A stretch of 64,000 bases of DNA from Ricinus communis (taxonomy: Eukaryota > Streptophyta > Magnoliopsida > Malpighiales > Euphorbiaceae): positions 7,504,501 through 7,568,500 of the forward strand of contig NC_063260.1 in assembly GCF_019578655.1 (NCBI RefSeq), read 5' to 3'. A model generated the notes under the pieces. That model did no database searches, had not been told where the DNA came from, and saw only the letters and a program-made list of their open reading frames with translations. This document shows, piece by piece, positions 31,792 through 43,536 of this stretch (position 1 is the stretch's first letter; each line of letters opens with the position of its first letter). Position numbers and translations under genes: made by a program.

Positions 31792-34599
31792 CTATGACCT
31801 ATGAACCCAACGTTCCAGTCGAAGCTGCTTCAAAGGAGGCCCAGTGTTCGGTTTACTCTTCTGAGGACACCGCCATTTCCCGGTGACTTCAATAGCATCA
31901 ATATGTTCCACTTCTAAATTGGTTCTTTCCCACAAAACCTTTCTTTCCATAGCATCATTTCCATCTGATGATGTTTCCCTTTTCTTTCTTGAACATTCTG
32001 ATAAAACCTTTTGTGGCTTTGGGAAAGAATTCTCATCATTTGGTCTCACTCGGTGCTTCTTTGTTGTCACAAAACCATTTTCCACTTTTTTTCTTACATT
32101 TTCTTTGTCATTGCTTCCACAAGTTGGTTTTCTCATTGAATCTCCAGCAACAGTTAATAAAACGTCTTCTCTTTGAGCAGTCCCACTAAACAACCTTGTT
32201 GGAGATATCCTACTGTTATTGCTTGAATCCGTGTCGCCGTTACATGATACAACATCAGCTTCTTGGAGGAAATTTTGCTTCTGCTGCTGTCTACATGGAG
32301 GATCTTCATGGTTCAAGTTTTCTTTTTCAGGATCTTTGATTGAACTACTGTGATGATTGGTACATATTTTATATTCCAGGTTCTGTCCCCTTTCACAGCA
32401 CAAGTTATCCCAATTAGAAGAGCTCGGACTCCCTGGAGCCTTATTACCCTGCCATTTGGAGAGTTGAGAATGGATAAAAACGACTTTGGAGGACAAAAGT
32501 ATAATGCCCTTAAAAGAATATAAAATTTCCTCGTGCTAAAATAAAAACAAGGATGAGAAAGTGTAAAATACCTTATTCAGTGACTGGTTTTCCAGCTCAT
32601 CTCTTATAGAGTTGTCAAACTTTAAAAATCCATTTGGTCCTACTTCCTCGTCAATAATCACTTCATCTGTATTTCTACTTTGTCCAAATTTGCACAAGTT
32701 CCTTCCTTTAGCTTCATGATGATTAACAAGTCCATCTTCCCCACGTTCAGTTTCTTTACCAACACATTCATTGGTTTCTGGAGATTCATGCACATAGCTA
32801 AAGTACCAGTTTCTAATGTCTGGTGGCTCTGAAAAGAAGAAAATTCAAACAAATTATGTTATGAAAGGATAAAAAGAAGAAGATCGAGATCCCCTAAATC
32901 TCAAAGTTTTTGCAAGTGCTACTAACCCAACAGAATTGGAGATGAATGTGAAGAATCAGGAATCTGCAATACAAGGATGTGTTAAGATACAAGAAATCGT
33001 CAAATGCAAACTCTTCAATCGTGAGAATGATGGAATGATGAAAGAAATCAGTAGCATGATTCACTAGAATAAAGCTATGGACCCATTCTATGATTGTGTA
33101 GAATGCATTAAGTACAAAAAGATGGATCGAGCAAAAGCACCTGGCTTGAAGTCTTGTTGCTAGACGTGTCTTCAATTGAATTCGCACACTTAATTGCTAC
33201 TCCACCAGCAACTGCTCCATTGCTATTCCAGGAATTCCTAGACTCATGAAGATTGTATTCCCTTGTTCCATTGTTTTCCTCGGAAGCCATTCCTTTCTCA
33301 TATTCACATTCTTTAGTAACTGATAGTTTAAGATCATCAAGTGTATCCAGCTCAGGAGACTCATACACATAGCTAGAAAACCAGTTTCTGATGTGAGGAG
33401 GCTCTGGCAGATAAAACAAAACAAATTTTATACCATCCTAAAATAGAATCTTATGTCCTTCTTAGATTATATCAGCATCCAACCACAGTTACTAAAATTT
33501 CATAACATGTGAAAGCATTTCAAAGAATTGGTACTTGCCAGAAAGGTGTGATAGAGAGTGCACAGAATCTGGATCTGTAAAAAGATGGAGAGGAGAATAT
33601 GTGAGATATGAGAAACTTTTAGCATATTATTTATCATTAGTTGAAACAATGAGGAAAGAAATCAATGGCAACAAAATAACTAATAAAACACAACTAAGAA
33701 CTAAAAAGGCAAACTTTGTGCATCTCATTCATAATATTGAATCCCACAACAAGTATTACAAACCACAAAGTATACAAAGGATGTTATTTAATCCCCATAT
33801 CAAGTACTACAAACCACAAGGATGATATGAATTCATGCAAAACAATTATATGAGTTTTGCTTGTTATAAAACAGAATAAATTAATAGAACGCAATTAAGA
33901 ACTAAAGGCATACTTTGTGCATTTATTTGCTGATAATCTTCAATACCGACCCTCATTATCAAAACCACAAAGAGGATCCTAATTGGAGCTATGTATGATA
34001 AGAGTACTTGTTATGAGTCCAAAAACTGTGTTGATTTGAGCTAATTTCATGATTGAGAACTAAAACGAAAAGGGAGAGAGAAAGTACCCTACTTAGATCC
34101 TGCTCTTCTTGCTTATCATCACTGTTACCATTTCTTTTACATTCACCCAAATTTCCTTCTCTCTTTATATTTTTCTCTCCATCAACAACACACCCATCAC
34201 CTCCATCACAATCACTTTCCTTAAAAGCAGAACCTCCAAAAGCATCATCATAAGTATCCAGCACAAAAGATTCATATTTGTAACTAGGAAACCAATTTCC
34301 TATATCCGGAGGTTCTGCAACACCCAAAAAAAAAGTCGCAGTTTTAGATAAAATTCTAACACGCCCATTTCAGTAATCTTAGAAACTTAACTAACTGAAC
34401 ACTAATGCATGCTTACCTGACGGAAGTGAAAGCGAGTAAGACGAATTAAGCATCTGCAAGTGGAATCCCAAAAAAAAAAAGGTTAAAAAGTTTTCTTTTT
34501 TCCTTTTTCTCGGGAAACAAGCAGAAAGTGAAATGAGTTGCTTGAGAATTACAGGAAGGACTACATACTTACCTCAGGATCAGAGGTGTTTAACTCCAT
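31792..34599 (-). CDS. Unrecognised 511-residue protein with three EPPDIxNW two-exon modules
   Basis: The exons are 34573-34599, 34417-34453, 34093-34314, 33539-33574, 33141-33403, 32927-32963, 32572-32828 and 31792-32448 (1,536 nt, all phases consistent). After a 9-residue first exon the gene repeats a pair three times: a 36-37 nt exon coding a Ser/His-rich dozen (LNSSYSLSLPS, NPDSVHSLSHLS, IPDSSHSSPILL), then a 222-263 nt exon beginning with a split Glu codon and EPPDIGNWFPSYKYES (Glu22), EPPHIRNWFSSYVYES (Glu108) or EPPDIRNWYFSYVHES (Glu208). Each motif is followed by an acidic, polar, probably disordered tail. The last exon (residues 294-511) has basic patches (VTTKKHRVR, SRKKRETSS) and ends GPPLKQLRLERWVHRS. 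No enzyme domain, signal peptide or membrane helix is visible. A nuclear or cytoskeletal scaffold role is only a guess. Intron 4 has a probable GC donor (CTG|GCAAGT). Confidence 0.85.
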
Positions 34600-34775
34600 C
34601 AGAATTCACAGAGAAGAAGATAAAACTCTTTTTCTAATCCAGAATGGAAGAAGGATTTCTCTTTTTTTTTTTTTTTCTTGTTTTCTTTTGTAAATCTCTA
34701 TTGTTTCAATTTTATTTTTCAAAATCTAGCGGCAAGACTTGGCGCTATTGTTTTTCCTTTTCCTTCCTGCCCCCT

Positions 34776-34777
<2 letters not shown>

Positions 34778-34806
<29 letters not shown>
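34778..34806. repeat. 29-base C homopolymer upstream of the three-repeat gene
   Basis: This uninterrupted C tract (G tract on the coding strand) lies about 180 bp upstream of the ATG at 34599, within the likely promoter or 5' leader. Tracts this long are rare and can also be inflated by sequencing or assembly. A GGGCC word follows at about 34824. Confidence 0.9.
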
Positions 34807-34859
34807 GCAGGAGATATATTATTGGGCCAAAGCTAAAATCCTTAATAAAATCTTAAACA

Positions 34860-36956
34860 CTGGTCCAAGGCTTTTGGTTTAAGGAGGTTACATCATGGGC
34901 TAGCCTAGGAATGTTGTCCTCATATTTCAAGGGGAAATTATAGCCTGCACACTGCATTGTAATGTAATCCGGCTAGTACAACATTTTTTTTTTTTACAAT
35001 TTGTGTTCTTGATAATAAATATTTATTAACTTATTTTATTAAATATATACTAGATTTTTATTATTTATTAATTTTATTTTATTAAAATGATATTTGTATC
35101 ACGGTATAAATATTTATAAAATAATTTTAGTTTGGCGTTTTATTTGTTTACTAACTGTAAAAATAATTTATATATATCCGTTTAGATAAATTAATGAATA
35201 TCTATTAACAAACTAATGAATATTATACTTATAAATGATTAATATTTATATCAATAACAAAAGTAATTTAATATGTATCACAAAAAAAAAATCTAACTTT
35301 CATAAAAAATCAACATCATTTTCATCTGAAAATAAATATTTCATGGTGATTTGAAAACATATATAAATTTATAATTACTGAATTGACAATAATAAATTAA
35401 TAAACATGTAGATAATAAATAATAAATATCCTTCACTAAAATAATGAACTTCTAAAAATTGATTGAATATAAAATCATTCTAATAAATAATAAATATTAT
35501 CTTATCAATGATAAATATTGATTTCCATTATCAAAAATAACACTTTTGATTATGAAATTATCAATTACATATTGATAAAATATTTAAATTGTGAAAATAT
35601 GTAAAAGATTGGTTTCATTCACTAATTTTATAAAAATTTAGTATATAAAGAGTTCTTAAAATTATATTATATTAGTTTTATTTTATCATTTGTCAAAAAT
35701 ATATTGATTTTTAATTCTCCAAAGTATGACTAATTGAAAAATAAAAAATAAATTACTAATTATGTTAATTTTTAAATTTTATTTATCTATAATATATATA
35801 TATATAAGATATAAATATTTTTAATATGTATTACTATATTTTACCACATTTTAATATTTTTACTATTTTTAACGCATAAAATTTAAATTTGTATATTAAG
35901 AAAATTAAAAGAGACATTAAAAATTATTTAATTTATTATTATTCATAAAAATATTATATTTACATTATTAGTTAAATTTAAAATAATTATGGTAATCGTA
36001 TAATATAAAAATGAAAATTAATTTTTATAAATATAAATTTAAATTAAATAATATTAATTTTTATAATTTATTTTATAATAATTTCAAATCTTAAAAAAAG
36101 AAAACAGATCAAGTTGCGAGTATGTCCCTGCCTCCGGCCCTGCAAGGTGGATCGGGTGCAGAGCATAAATTGCCATTAAAGGGATCTTTTCATAAATATT
36201 AAGAAAAATATTAAAAATTTACTGTTAAATTTAAAAAAAAAAATTAAAAGTTAAAAAATTATTTCAACAATATGGTAATATATGCTAGGTACACTTTCTT
36301 TATAAATGGTATAAGTTATTAATAATTTGGTATATATTTTTATAATATTTATACAATTTAATTTTCTAGTATATATTTAGTATATGTTTAATAACCATTT
36401 TTTATAATATTAATTTGATATACATAACTAGTATCTAAAACTTATTTTTGTATCAATTTCATATTTTTAGTATATGTTTGATATACAATAGGCGGTGGCA
36501 ATTCTGTTTAAAGGTCAATGGGAGCCACCGCCCTACTGACAAGGAATCACATTTTAATACTTTTACTCTTTTTTTTAACTTGTTTTAAATTTTTATTTAC
36601 TGCCCTCACTAATATTTTATGATTATTTTTAATTTTCAAATTTTTATAAATTTATCTTGGATCTTTATTAATTTTTTTATTTTTAATTCTTAGTTTCTAT
36701 TAATTCTTTTTTATTTTATTTATATTGACAAGAATTTTTTTGATCTTTATTATTTATTATATTTGTCTTTAGTTTATGTTAATTTCCTTAACACCCCACT
36801 GATTAAATTTTCTAGAATCGCCACTAACAGAAGGTATATATTAGGTACTTTTTCATATCCATTTCAAAACATGTGAGTATACATTTAGTATTTTTAATAT
36901 ATGCATTAGGTATATATTTAGTATATATATTATTATAACACATTTATTTTGTAACA
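34860..36956. other. AT-rich intergenic DNA
   Basis: This is very AT-rich, with several degenerate repeats of a TAGTATATATTTAGTATATG type at 36290-36480 and 36890-36930. One GC-rich inverted repeat lies at 36491-36532. No coding frame is supported. Confidence 0.6.
36491..36532. repeat. GC-rich inverted repeat in AT-rich DNA
   Basis: GGCGGTGGC (36491-36499) pairs with GCCACCGCC (36524-36532) around a 24-base loop. The stem stands out against roughly 80% AT surroundings and is probably the end or core of a decayed mobile element. Confidence 0.75.
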
Positions 36957-37976
36957 TCTGATTGTTACACTAATAGGTGGGGGCTATGGAGACTGCAATA
37001 GTTACATACTATAATAACTTATCAACATATTCTTAGAATATTTCTCATAAAATGATAAACTAGTACATTAGGATATCCATTCTTAAATATCAAATTCGCA
37101 ACATTTCAAAACCTAGGAACATGTAAGCCTGAGTTATAAAAATAAAAGTGACAAAATAATTCAAAAAGCCCATCTGCTAATAACAAGATAGTGTGTGGTT
37201 CAGAATAATAAAAATAATAACTAAGATTATCGGTCCAACCTCCATTAAAGCTGAATTTTGATGAAGTGGAAATGAGGACAACGCTAAAAAAAAAACCTAT
37301 TAGTGAGCAGCAAAAAAATTTGAAAATGTTAGAAAAATAAAGGAATAAGTAAAGAATTCAGTGAGAGGATAAATAAATAATAAGGAAAAACTGATGAAAA
37401 GTTATACATCATGCTAAATATTTAAAAGAAAATGCAAATATCAATTCGGCTAGATAACCCGTAAAACCACTTGCTATTATATTCCAATAATATTAGTAGC
37501 AATAGTTATTATGATGATGACAACAATAACGACAATAATAGTATAAATAATTAGAATTGTAATAAAATACTTTGCACACTCATAAACATCTCTTACTGAT
37601 TCCTAGCAGTTTTGGATGCAATGGATGTCTAACTTGACAATACCAAAGCGCAAATTTCTATAATACACACTCAGAAAAAATTCTCAAAAGGTAACCATCC
37701 AGTATAAGTCCAAAAGTATATGTATACTGAGCGATATCCCAAAAACAGTATTTTTTAAATCACACCCGACACCTAAGGTGTAGTCACATAGGCTACATAA
37801 ATAAGTGTGTACATTATCTCAATCACATTACAATCCTTCGATAATAATAAAATCAATTTAAAACATCATTGTCTACTGTTAGGTGCTATAGAAAATATTT
37901 TTCATCTTTCTAATTTGAATTTTTTTTATTTAAAAAAAAATCATAAAATAAGCATTTGACATATATAAAATAGGTG

Positions 37977-38024
<48 letters not shown>

Positions 38025-39045
38025 AGTGACGATATCGACCGTGACTTTGATACAGAGCTGGAGTTTCTAACTAGGATGAATGCGCTAACTATGGATATGA
38101 TGAGGGAAATAAACCGATTTTATATCACCCTTCAATTCGAATTAGCAAAAGCAATGTCCCCTTGTATAATATGGATTCCAAACATTCATGATCTGGAAGT
38201 GAATGAGTCGAATTACTTATCCTTCGGTCTATCAGTTTCACAATCCCTCTTATTTGATAATATTTCTATTTGAAGAGGGAATAGAAATATTGTTGATATT
38301 TGTCATAAAAAAAGTAAGAAATTTCAGAATTTAAATTAATTTTAAAATAAAAATTAGAAATTTTTGAAGATTAACATTATACATTATAGTAAGATATACC
38401 ATATCAATACTCTATTAAAACTCTATTATATATATATATATATATTAAGAAAAATTACAATGTTATAAGTTTATCCATTCACCTGGAACGTGATGGAGAA
38501 TAATGCTCCTAACTAGTTGGTGGATCACTAAGACCTAAAACTAACTCGAAACCTTTACCTAATATAGAAATAAGAATTAAATGAAATAATAATTTGAATC
38601 AATTAGATTAGATCGGAAAGTGATTAAACATAAATGAAATATAACAATTTTTCTTTAAGAATTTTACTGAAAATCTGACAGCATTTTTCTTAAAATTGAA
38701 CTAATTTTCCCGATAAAACGGGTTCAGAACATGCAGAAAATTCACTTCTATATAATTTTCAAAATTCACTTGGGACTCCAGACTTCATTTTATGCCAATA
38801 AAATTATTGGCCTCAACGGCTTCCAAGCAATTTTTGCAATTTCGGACTAGAATAATTTATTTTTACAACCCAACACCACTTCAAAAATTCTTGGCACGAA
38901 TAAAATTTTCCGCAACACACCGATAATAATACAATATTATTTCTAGCATTTACACAATTTAATAGCCTATAAGGACATCGAACAATTCATAATTCATTTA
39001 ATAATTTAACCAACTGAATAATAATAACTAACCTTAATTAAATTC
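36957..39045. mobile_element. Decayed repeat region, probably LTR-derived
   Basis: The stretch begins TGTAACATCTGATTGTTACA, similar to the TGTAACACCC terminus of the 10022 element. It later contains phrases (CTGACAGCATTTTTCTTAAA, CCCGATAAAACGGGTTCAG, CTTGGGACTCC, TTTTCCGCAACACACC) comparable to parts of the element at 55323-57600. A (TA)n microsatellite at 37979-38022 interrupts it. No polyprotein domain is visible and boundaries are not resolved. Confidence 0.45.
37979..38022. repeat. (TA)n microsatellite
   Basis: An uninterrupted run of about 21-22 TA units is followed by GATAGTGACG. The open frame that appears to begin here is an artefact of the repeat. Confidence 0.95.
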
Positions 39046-39049
39046 TAAA

Positions 39050-39380
39050 ATGACAATAAGTTCAGTGATTAATCGCCCGAATCAAATTCTAAAAGACATT
39101 GTCAACTTCAATCCTCTCATGTTTCCGTGTATGATCAGGCCACAAAAGACCTTTCCGGAAACCTTCGACTCCCTTTCAGTTTCAGTTCTGGACATTGACG
39201 AGAATGATAAGAACCTCACAGAGCTGGCCCTTCAAAATTTGAATGTTGATCCTCCTGAATCTGCATATGCTGCTGAGGCAGTGAGATCAATGACATAGGA
39301 AGATCAGATTAAATGGCAAAAATCTTACATTCTTGCCATTGAAAGGATCCTTTCCACGGGTCCATGTGCTATAAGATAAG
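39050..39380 (+). pseudogene. Unrecognised gene fragment with an in-frame stop
   Basis: An 82-codon frame (SVINRPNQILKDIVNF, SVSVLDIDENDKNLTEL, PPESAYAAEAVRSMT) ends at a TAG at 39296-39298, but the same frame continues in protein-like fashion beyond it (EDQIKWQKSYILAIERIL) before further stops. This fits a decayed coding fragment in which a Glu codon became a stop. I do not recognise the family. No start context or splice structure is clear. Confidence 0.4.
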
Positions 39381-39831
39381 CTGGAAACTTTGCTTTCCCA
39401 ACAAGTTGAAGGATTGCGAAATTGGAATGGAAGAGATTTTGCTCATGCATTTTGTACATCCAGGAAACTTTTGTAAACCAATTAGATAAAAGAATTCATT
39501 CAAACAATTGCAGATAAAACTAATACTTCATAAGAAGTGAAAGTATCACTTGTGTAGACGTTAGCATACATGAGATAGTCCTTCAAATCAAAGCAGATGG
39601 TACCAGAGGTCATTCCCAAGTGTTGCTGGATACCAACAGGCGCATTCTGACACCCTCTGAAATGTCTGCCCACTGAGTAAAACTTTGGGACTAACTTTGA
39701 ACATTAGCAATAACTGCAGATGCAATTTTCGCAAGGTAGAAGTTTTAGAACTGAACAAACACCCGTGCAGGTCAGTGTCCACTGCCAAATGAACCATAGT
39801 AAAAAGGAAGCTGCCATTGTCAGGCATCTTA

Positions 39832-41458
39832 TCAATATTCTTTGGAAAAATTCTGATTTAGTAACTGGGGGCTTCCATTCCTTAGGAGCAGATATGATGG
39901 AAGAAAACGAGGAATGATGATCGCCAGTCCGAGACAGAGCATCACCAAGATTGCAACCCACCAAGCCTTATGTGGGATGCCCAATAACAACTCATCGCAA
40001 ACTGTCAAAAAGTAAATGACAATAATCTTAGACTATAAAATAGAAGAAACAGGTGCTATGGAAAAATTGAAAATGAAATGTATCTAGATGACAATACAAA
40101 ACACGAGCAAAGAAGGAAAGAAGAATGTCTTCCTGCAACGTTCATTGGATTTTTGTGAGATAAAACAAAACAAGAGAGGGAACAGGCTCGCTAATCAAAG
40201 AAGACAAATTTATCTCAGAAATAATCTGGAGATTTCACACCAACTCTTCCAAAATCACAAAGTGTTCATATTTGTCATATTGAAGAATTATAAAGACAAC
40301 TGAGGGGTACATGTCAGAAAGAAGAAAGCGAAATCAGGAACTATAATATTCTTCACTTTCAAGTTTAGACCCCTAAATCAAATTTGAAGCACAACCTACT
40401 TGAATACAAAAGTATCATAACTAGAATATCCATGCAGAGAAATGCCAAAATTGGATAGAAAAACTAGTGTAATATTTATGGGTAAGATCGTTAAGAAATA
40501 TATTGCTACTTTTAACACAATTTTTGCCTCAAATATCATGCAAGAAGAAAAAAGATTTCACAAGCAAAAAGGTGATTGCATGTGAAAATTCAGAAATATG
40601 AATAAATAAATAATAAAAGAATCAAACATAATAAAAAACCCTAAAATTCGATTACAGGTTGGCTAAACCAAATAGGCAATAATTGCAAAAGTTGACACCG
40701 TGACATGTTATGTGAATCCCATACCTATGTTAAATATGATGTCCTGCCTCTCTGGTACATGTCGTATTGCAACAAACCCCTCAGGCTCCACAGTCACCAA
40801 AACGTACAATTTACTCTATTAGAAGGTGAAAACGAATCAAACTCTTAATGAACTCCAAAAACACAATCAGGTGGATCCACATATTCAGCAACAAATTCAA
40901 ACCTGATTACTACCATCACTATGGGTCTTGAAAATCAATTTTTCAGTATTAAGTAATTTCCTATTTCGGTTTATTCCCAAGTCTGAACGCTCCTTCTTCA
41001 GTTGTATAGAAAAGCTAGCAGGTATCTGTTACTCAACAGATGAGCCGAATTAACACTTCACAATCAAAAACATGCAAGAGTTGACAATCAAATGACACAA
41101 TTACATACAGAAGCTGGATATGATATCTTCACTTCATACCAAGTACGTGATTTCAGCCCTTGCAATTGATACATCCGAGAACCCATTTGTAATTTAAGTG
41201 TTTCCTTCCACAGTTCCTCCCCAACAATCAAGACTTTATTTTCACCCCTGTGACATCATTATTAACAAAACAATCACACTTCCAAGAGAGAATATACATC
41301 AAAAGGTAAATTTCACGTTGCAGAAAAGAACTAAAAGTAAACAAAAGCCAAAAGCTCTTATGTCCTTTTGAGTATACTGACATGTCCCCATAACAGCAAG
41401 TAGAGATACTTATGATGAATCCGAGAGCATAGAGCAGAATGAAAAAGTGACAAAGCAT
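39832..41458 (-). CDS. Uncharacterised single-pass membrane protein, 5 coding exons
   Basis: The exons are 41382-41458, 41109-41247, 40903-41025, 40725-40815 and 39832-40001 (600 nt, 199 residues). The start MLCHFFILLYALGFIISI forms a signal peptide. A lumenal or extracellular part follows (KVLIVGEELWKETLKL, LKSRTWYEVKISYPAS, IPASFSIQLKKERSDLG, LYVLVTVEPEGFVAIRHVP). One strong membrane helix lies at about residues 157-177 (AWWVAILVMLCLGLAIIIP), and the short C-terminal tail ends NQNFSKEY. This is a type I topology of the secretory pathway. I do not recognise a named family or function. Exon 1's donor (ACAT|GTCAGT) is the weakest junction; the other joins are phase-consistent. A non-coding leader exon probably lies at 42207-42320. 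Confidence 0.75.
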
Positions 41459-42073
41459 AGTGGCTGCCCAAGAAAACTCCCAATATTTAGATTCAGCTTT
41501 TTCAACCTGATAAAACCATCATCATCCATTTCAGTACAAAACACCTTTACCAGATAGCAACATCACAATGCCTAGAAGAGAAGCAACTAAACAAAAAGAA
41601 AAAACCATGCCTATTAAAACCTCCATTAAGCATAAAACAGCAATAACATAAATGCTGGCAAATTAGTAACAACAAATGATCAAGCAAACGACTTTTAAGA
41701 ACCAAATACTTATCTTACATAATATACAAGAAAAGCTTAGTTGGTAATCAGCCATAATTTTTTTTTTTTAAAAATTGAACAAGTTCAAGCTCATCCTAAG
41801 AAGCAAATAAACTGGGACAACAAGAAAATTTGGAATTTAACCATAATTAAGTCAATTAATCTATTAACAGAACATATAAATTTTATCAAAGAACTGTTCT
41901 TTTTTCTTTTTCTCTTTTCTTGTCCGACTCTCCTCTGATTTTCTCGGATACTAGACGATAGAATATAAATTTCAGAAAGATATCATTTCTAAGAGAAGCA
42001 AAGAATCAAACAGCTTATATGCATAACAAAACTTTTCCTAAATTTGCACAACAATTTACAAGCTTAGAAAACC

Positions 42074-42107
42074 GAACACCAGTCACATTACCAGCACCCC
42101 CCATTTT
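42074..42107. repeat. 34-bp perfect direct repeat, copy 1
   Basis: It begins GAACACCAGTCACATTACCA and ends CCCCCCATTTT. It is identical to 42223-42256, 149 bp away. The flanking sequences are unrelated, so only the short segment, part of the putative leader exon, is duplicated. Confidence 0.95.
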
Positions 42108-42206
42108 ATTTAAGGCCATAACTTCATGGCCAACAGCAGCAGAAACAGAAAGTACTTTAGAGTTGTTGAGATGTAAAAAAGGAATGTTGTGTAAGAAGAT
42201 ACTCAC

Positions 42207-42320
42207 GGCAAGCCAGGTGAGGGAACACCAGTCACATTACCAGCACCCCCCATTTTTTTTTTTTCTTCTCTATTTGATCTGTCTGGTGAAGACATCTGTT
42301 ACGGCGTCGTTCCATGGCGA
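42207..42320 (-). other. Probable 5' leader exon of the membrane-protein gene, with upstream ATGs
   Basis: On the minus strand this segment ends at a good donor (TTGCC|GTGAGT) and contains ATGs at 42315 and 42295. The latter opens the frame MSSPDRSNREEKKKKMGGAG. Spliced to the exon containing the main start (acceptor TTTTATCAG near 41500) it does not join the main frame, so it would act as an upstream ORF overlapping the main ATG. Whether it belongs to this transcript needs cDNA evidence. A 34-bp part is duplicated at 42074-42107. Confidence 0.4.
42223..42256. repeat. 34-bp perfect direct repeat, copy 2 (within the leader exon)
   Basis: It is identical to 42074-42107. On the coding strand it reads ATGGGGGGTGCTGGTAATG followed by the Thr-Gly-Val codons. 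It abuts a poly-T run of about 12 bases that the other copy lacks. Confidence 0.95.
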
Positions 42321-42329
42321 CAGTTAAAA

Positions 42330-43536
42330 ATCAATTTTTCTCTTTTTGTAATATTTAAAAAACAAAAATAAAAGAACCCAATTTTAAGAAAAGAAATTGT
42401 CTATACACCAAAATAACACTTGAATAAAAATTTTTAAAATTTAAACATTTAACTGAATTTTAAAACAACATTGAAGAAAATATTTTTTTAAAACCAATTT
42501 AAACATTTAACTCAATTTTTCTTATTAAATTATTTGATAAATTGCAATATTGTTTGAGTTAATTATATAATTTCTTTTATAGTAAAATTATATTATATGA
42601 TTATCAAAATATTGAAGAAAATATTTTTTCTTAAATCAAACAAAGATGTATAATTATTATTTTAGTACATTGAGAATCGGTCTTGAAAAGAGAGTTTTTC
42701 TTTGACCAAAACCATAAGATCATAATTTAGTAGAAGCTAGAAAAAAAAAAATTGTACTGATCACAATTTAATTTAGTAGAAACTAGGAAGTGGTAATTTA
42801 GAAGTAGCAATAAAGTAATAAGAAAAAAAGGTTATGTCTTAGAAAAAGAAAAGTAATTAATGAAAACTTTAATTGTGCAAATTGAAGCTTTTATTTTATC
42901 TTTTTCTTCTTTTAATTGATAAATGATATAAATAATATTTATAAATGGATAATTTTCATGTCTGAAATTTCATAAAGTTTGCTTGAAAATCACTATTTTC
43001 AATTATATGATATTTGATGTTATTAATATCGAATGGGTATTATATGAAACTTATTGGCAAGTGAAATGAATTTAATTATATTCTTAATAAACTGAAAATT
43101 TCAAATATCATTTGGCTTCTTCCATCTGATAAGAACCCTTTTGGCAGAAAAGAAAAATGGGGTGACTGGTGAAAAAGAATAATGATTTTGGTAAAGATTA
43201 TAAAACATAAAGTAACTAACCAAGCATATTAAATGTTGTTATATTAGACAACTGCAGCTCATATCAGAGGCAAAAATGGCATCCTTCTTAAACTGAATAA
43301 AGGTTAAACAGAGAAAGTATGTGAGCTTGTATTGAATGAGATTACAACAGCAAAAAGGGAGCCTAATTCCCTTCCATTGTACAGGAAAAAAAATGTTAAA
43401 TTACCTATTCCCCAGTAATGGCTGAATGATAATAGTGAGGATTGAGGAAACAAAAGAATAGGTTAAGAACAGCAGAACATAAGAACTATGTCACTTATCC
43501 TGTCATCTGTGTACTCCAGACTATTATGTTATGTCA
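42330..43536. other. Intergenic spacer between two minus-strand genes
   Basis: This is AT-rich sequence with no supported coding frame. It holds the 3' flank of the VRN2-like gene (from 43536 downwards) and the upstream region of the membrane-protein gene. No repeat ends were identified. Confidence 0.6.

Noticed and set aside
34644..34856. 70-codon plus-strand frame with a long proline run
   Set aside because: The proline run is the 29-base C homopolymer, and the frame opposes the real gene's promoter region.
37974..38273. 99-codon frame starting with repeated Ile-Tyr
   Set aside because: The N-terminal half is translation of a (TA)n microsatellite; the rest has no recognisable content.
39704..39964. 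86-codon minus-strand frame
   Set aside because: It overlaps the last exon of the membrane-protein gene in another frame; the real frame, defined by splice phase, ends at 39832.
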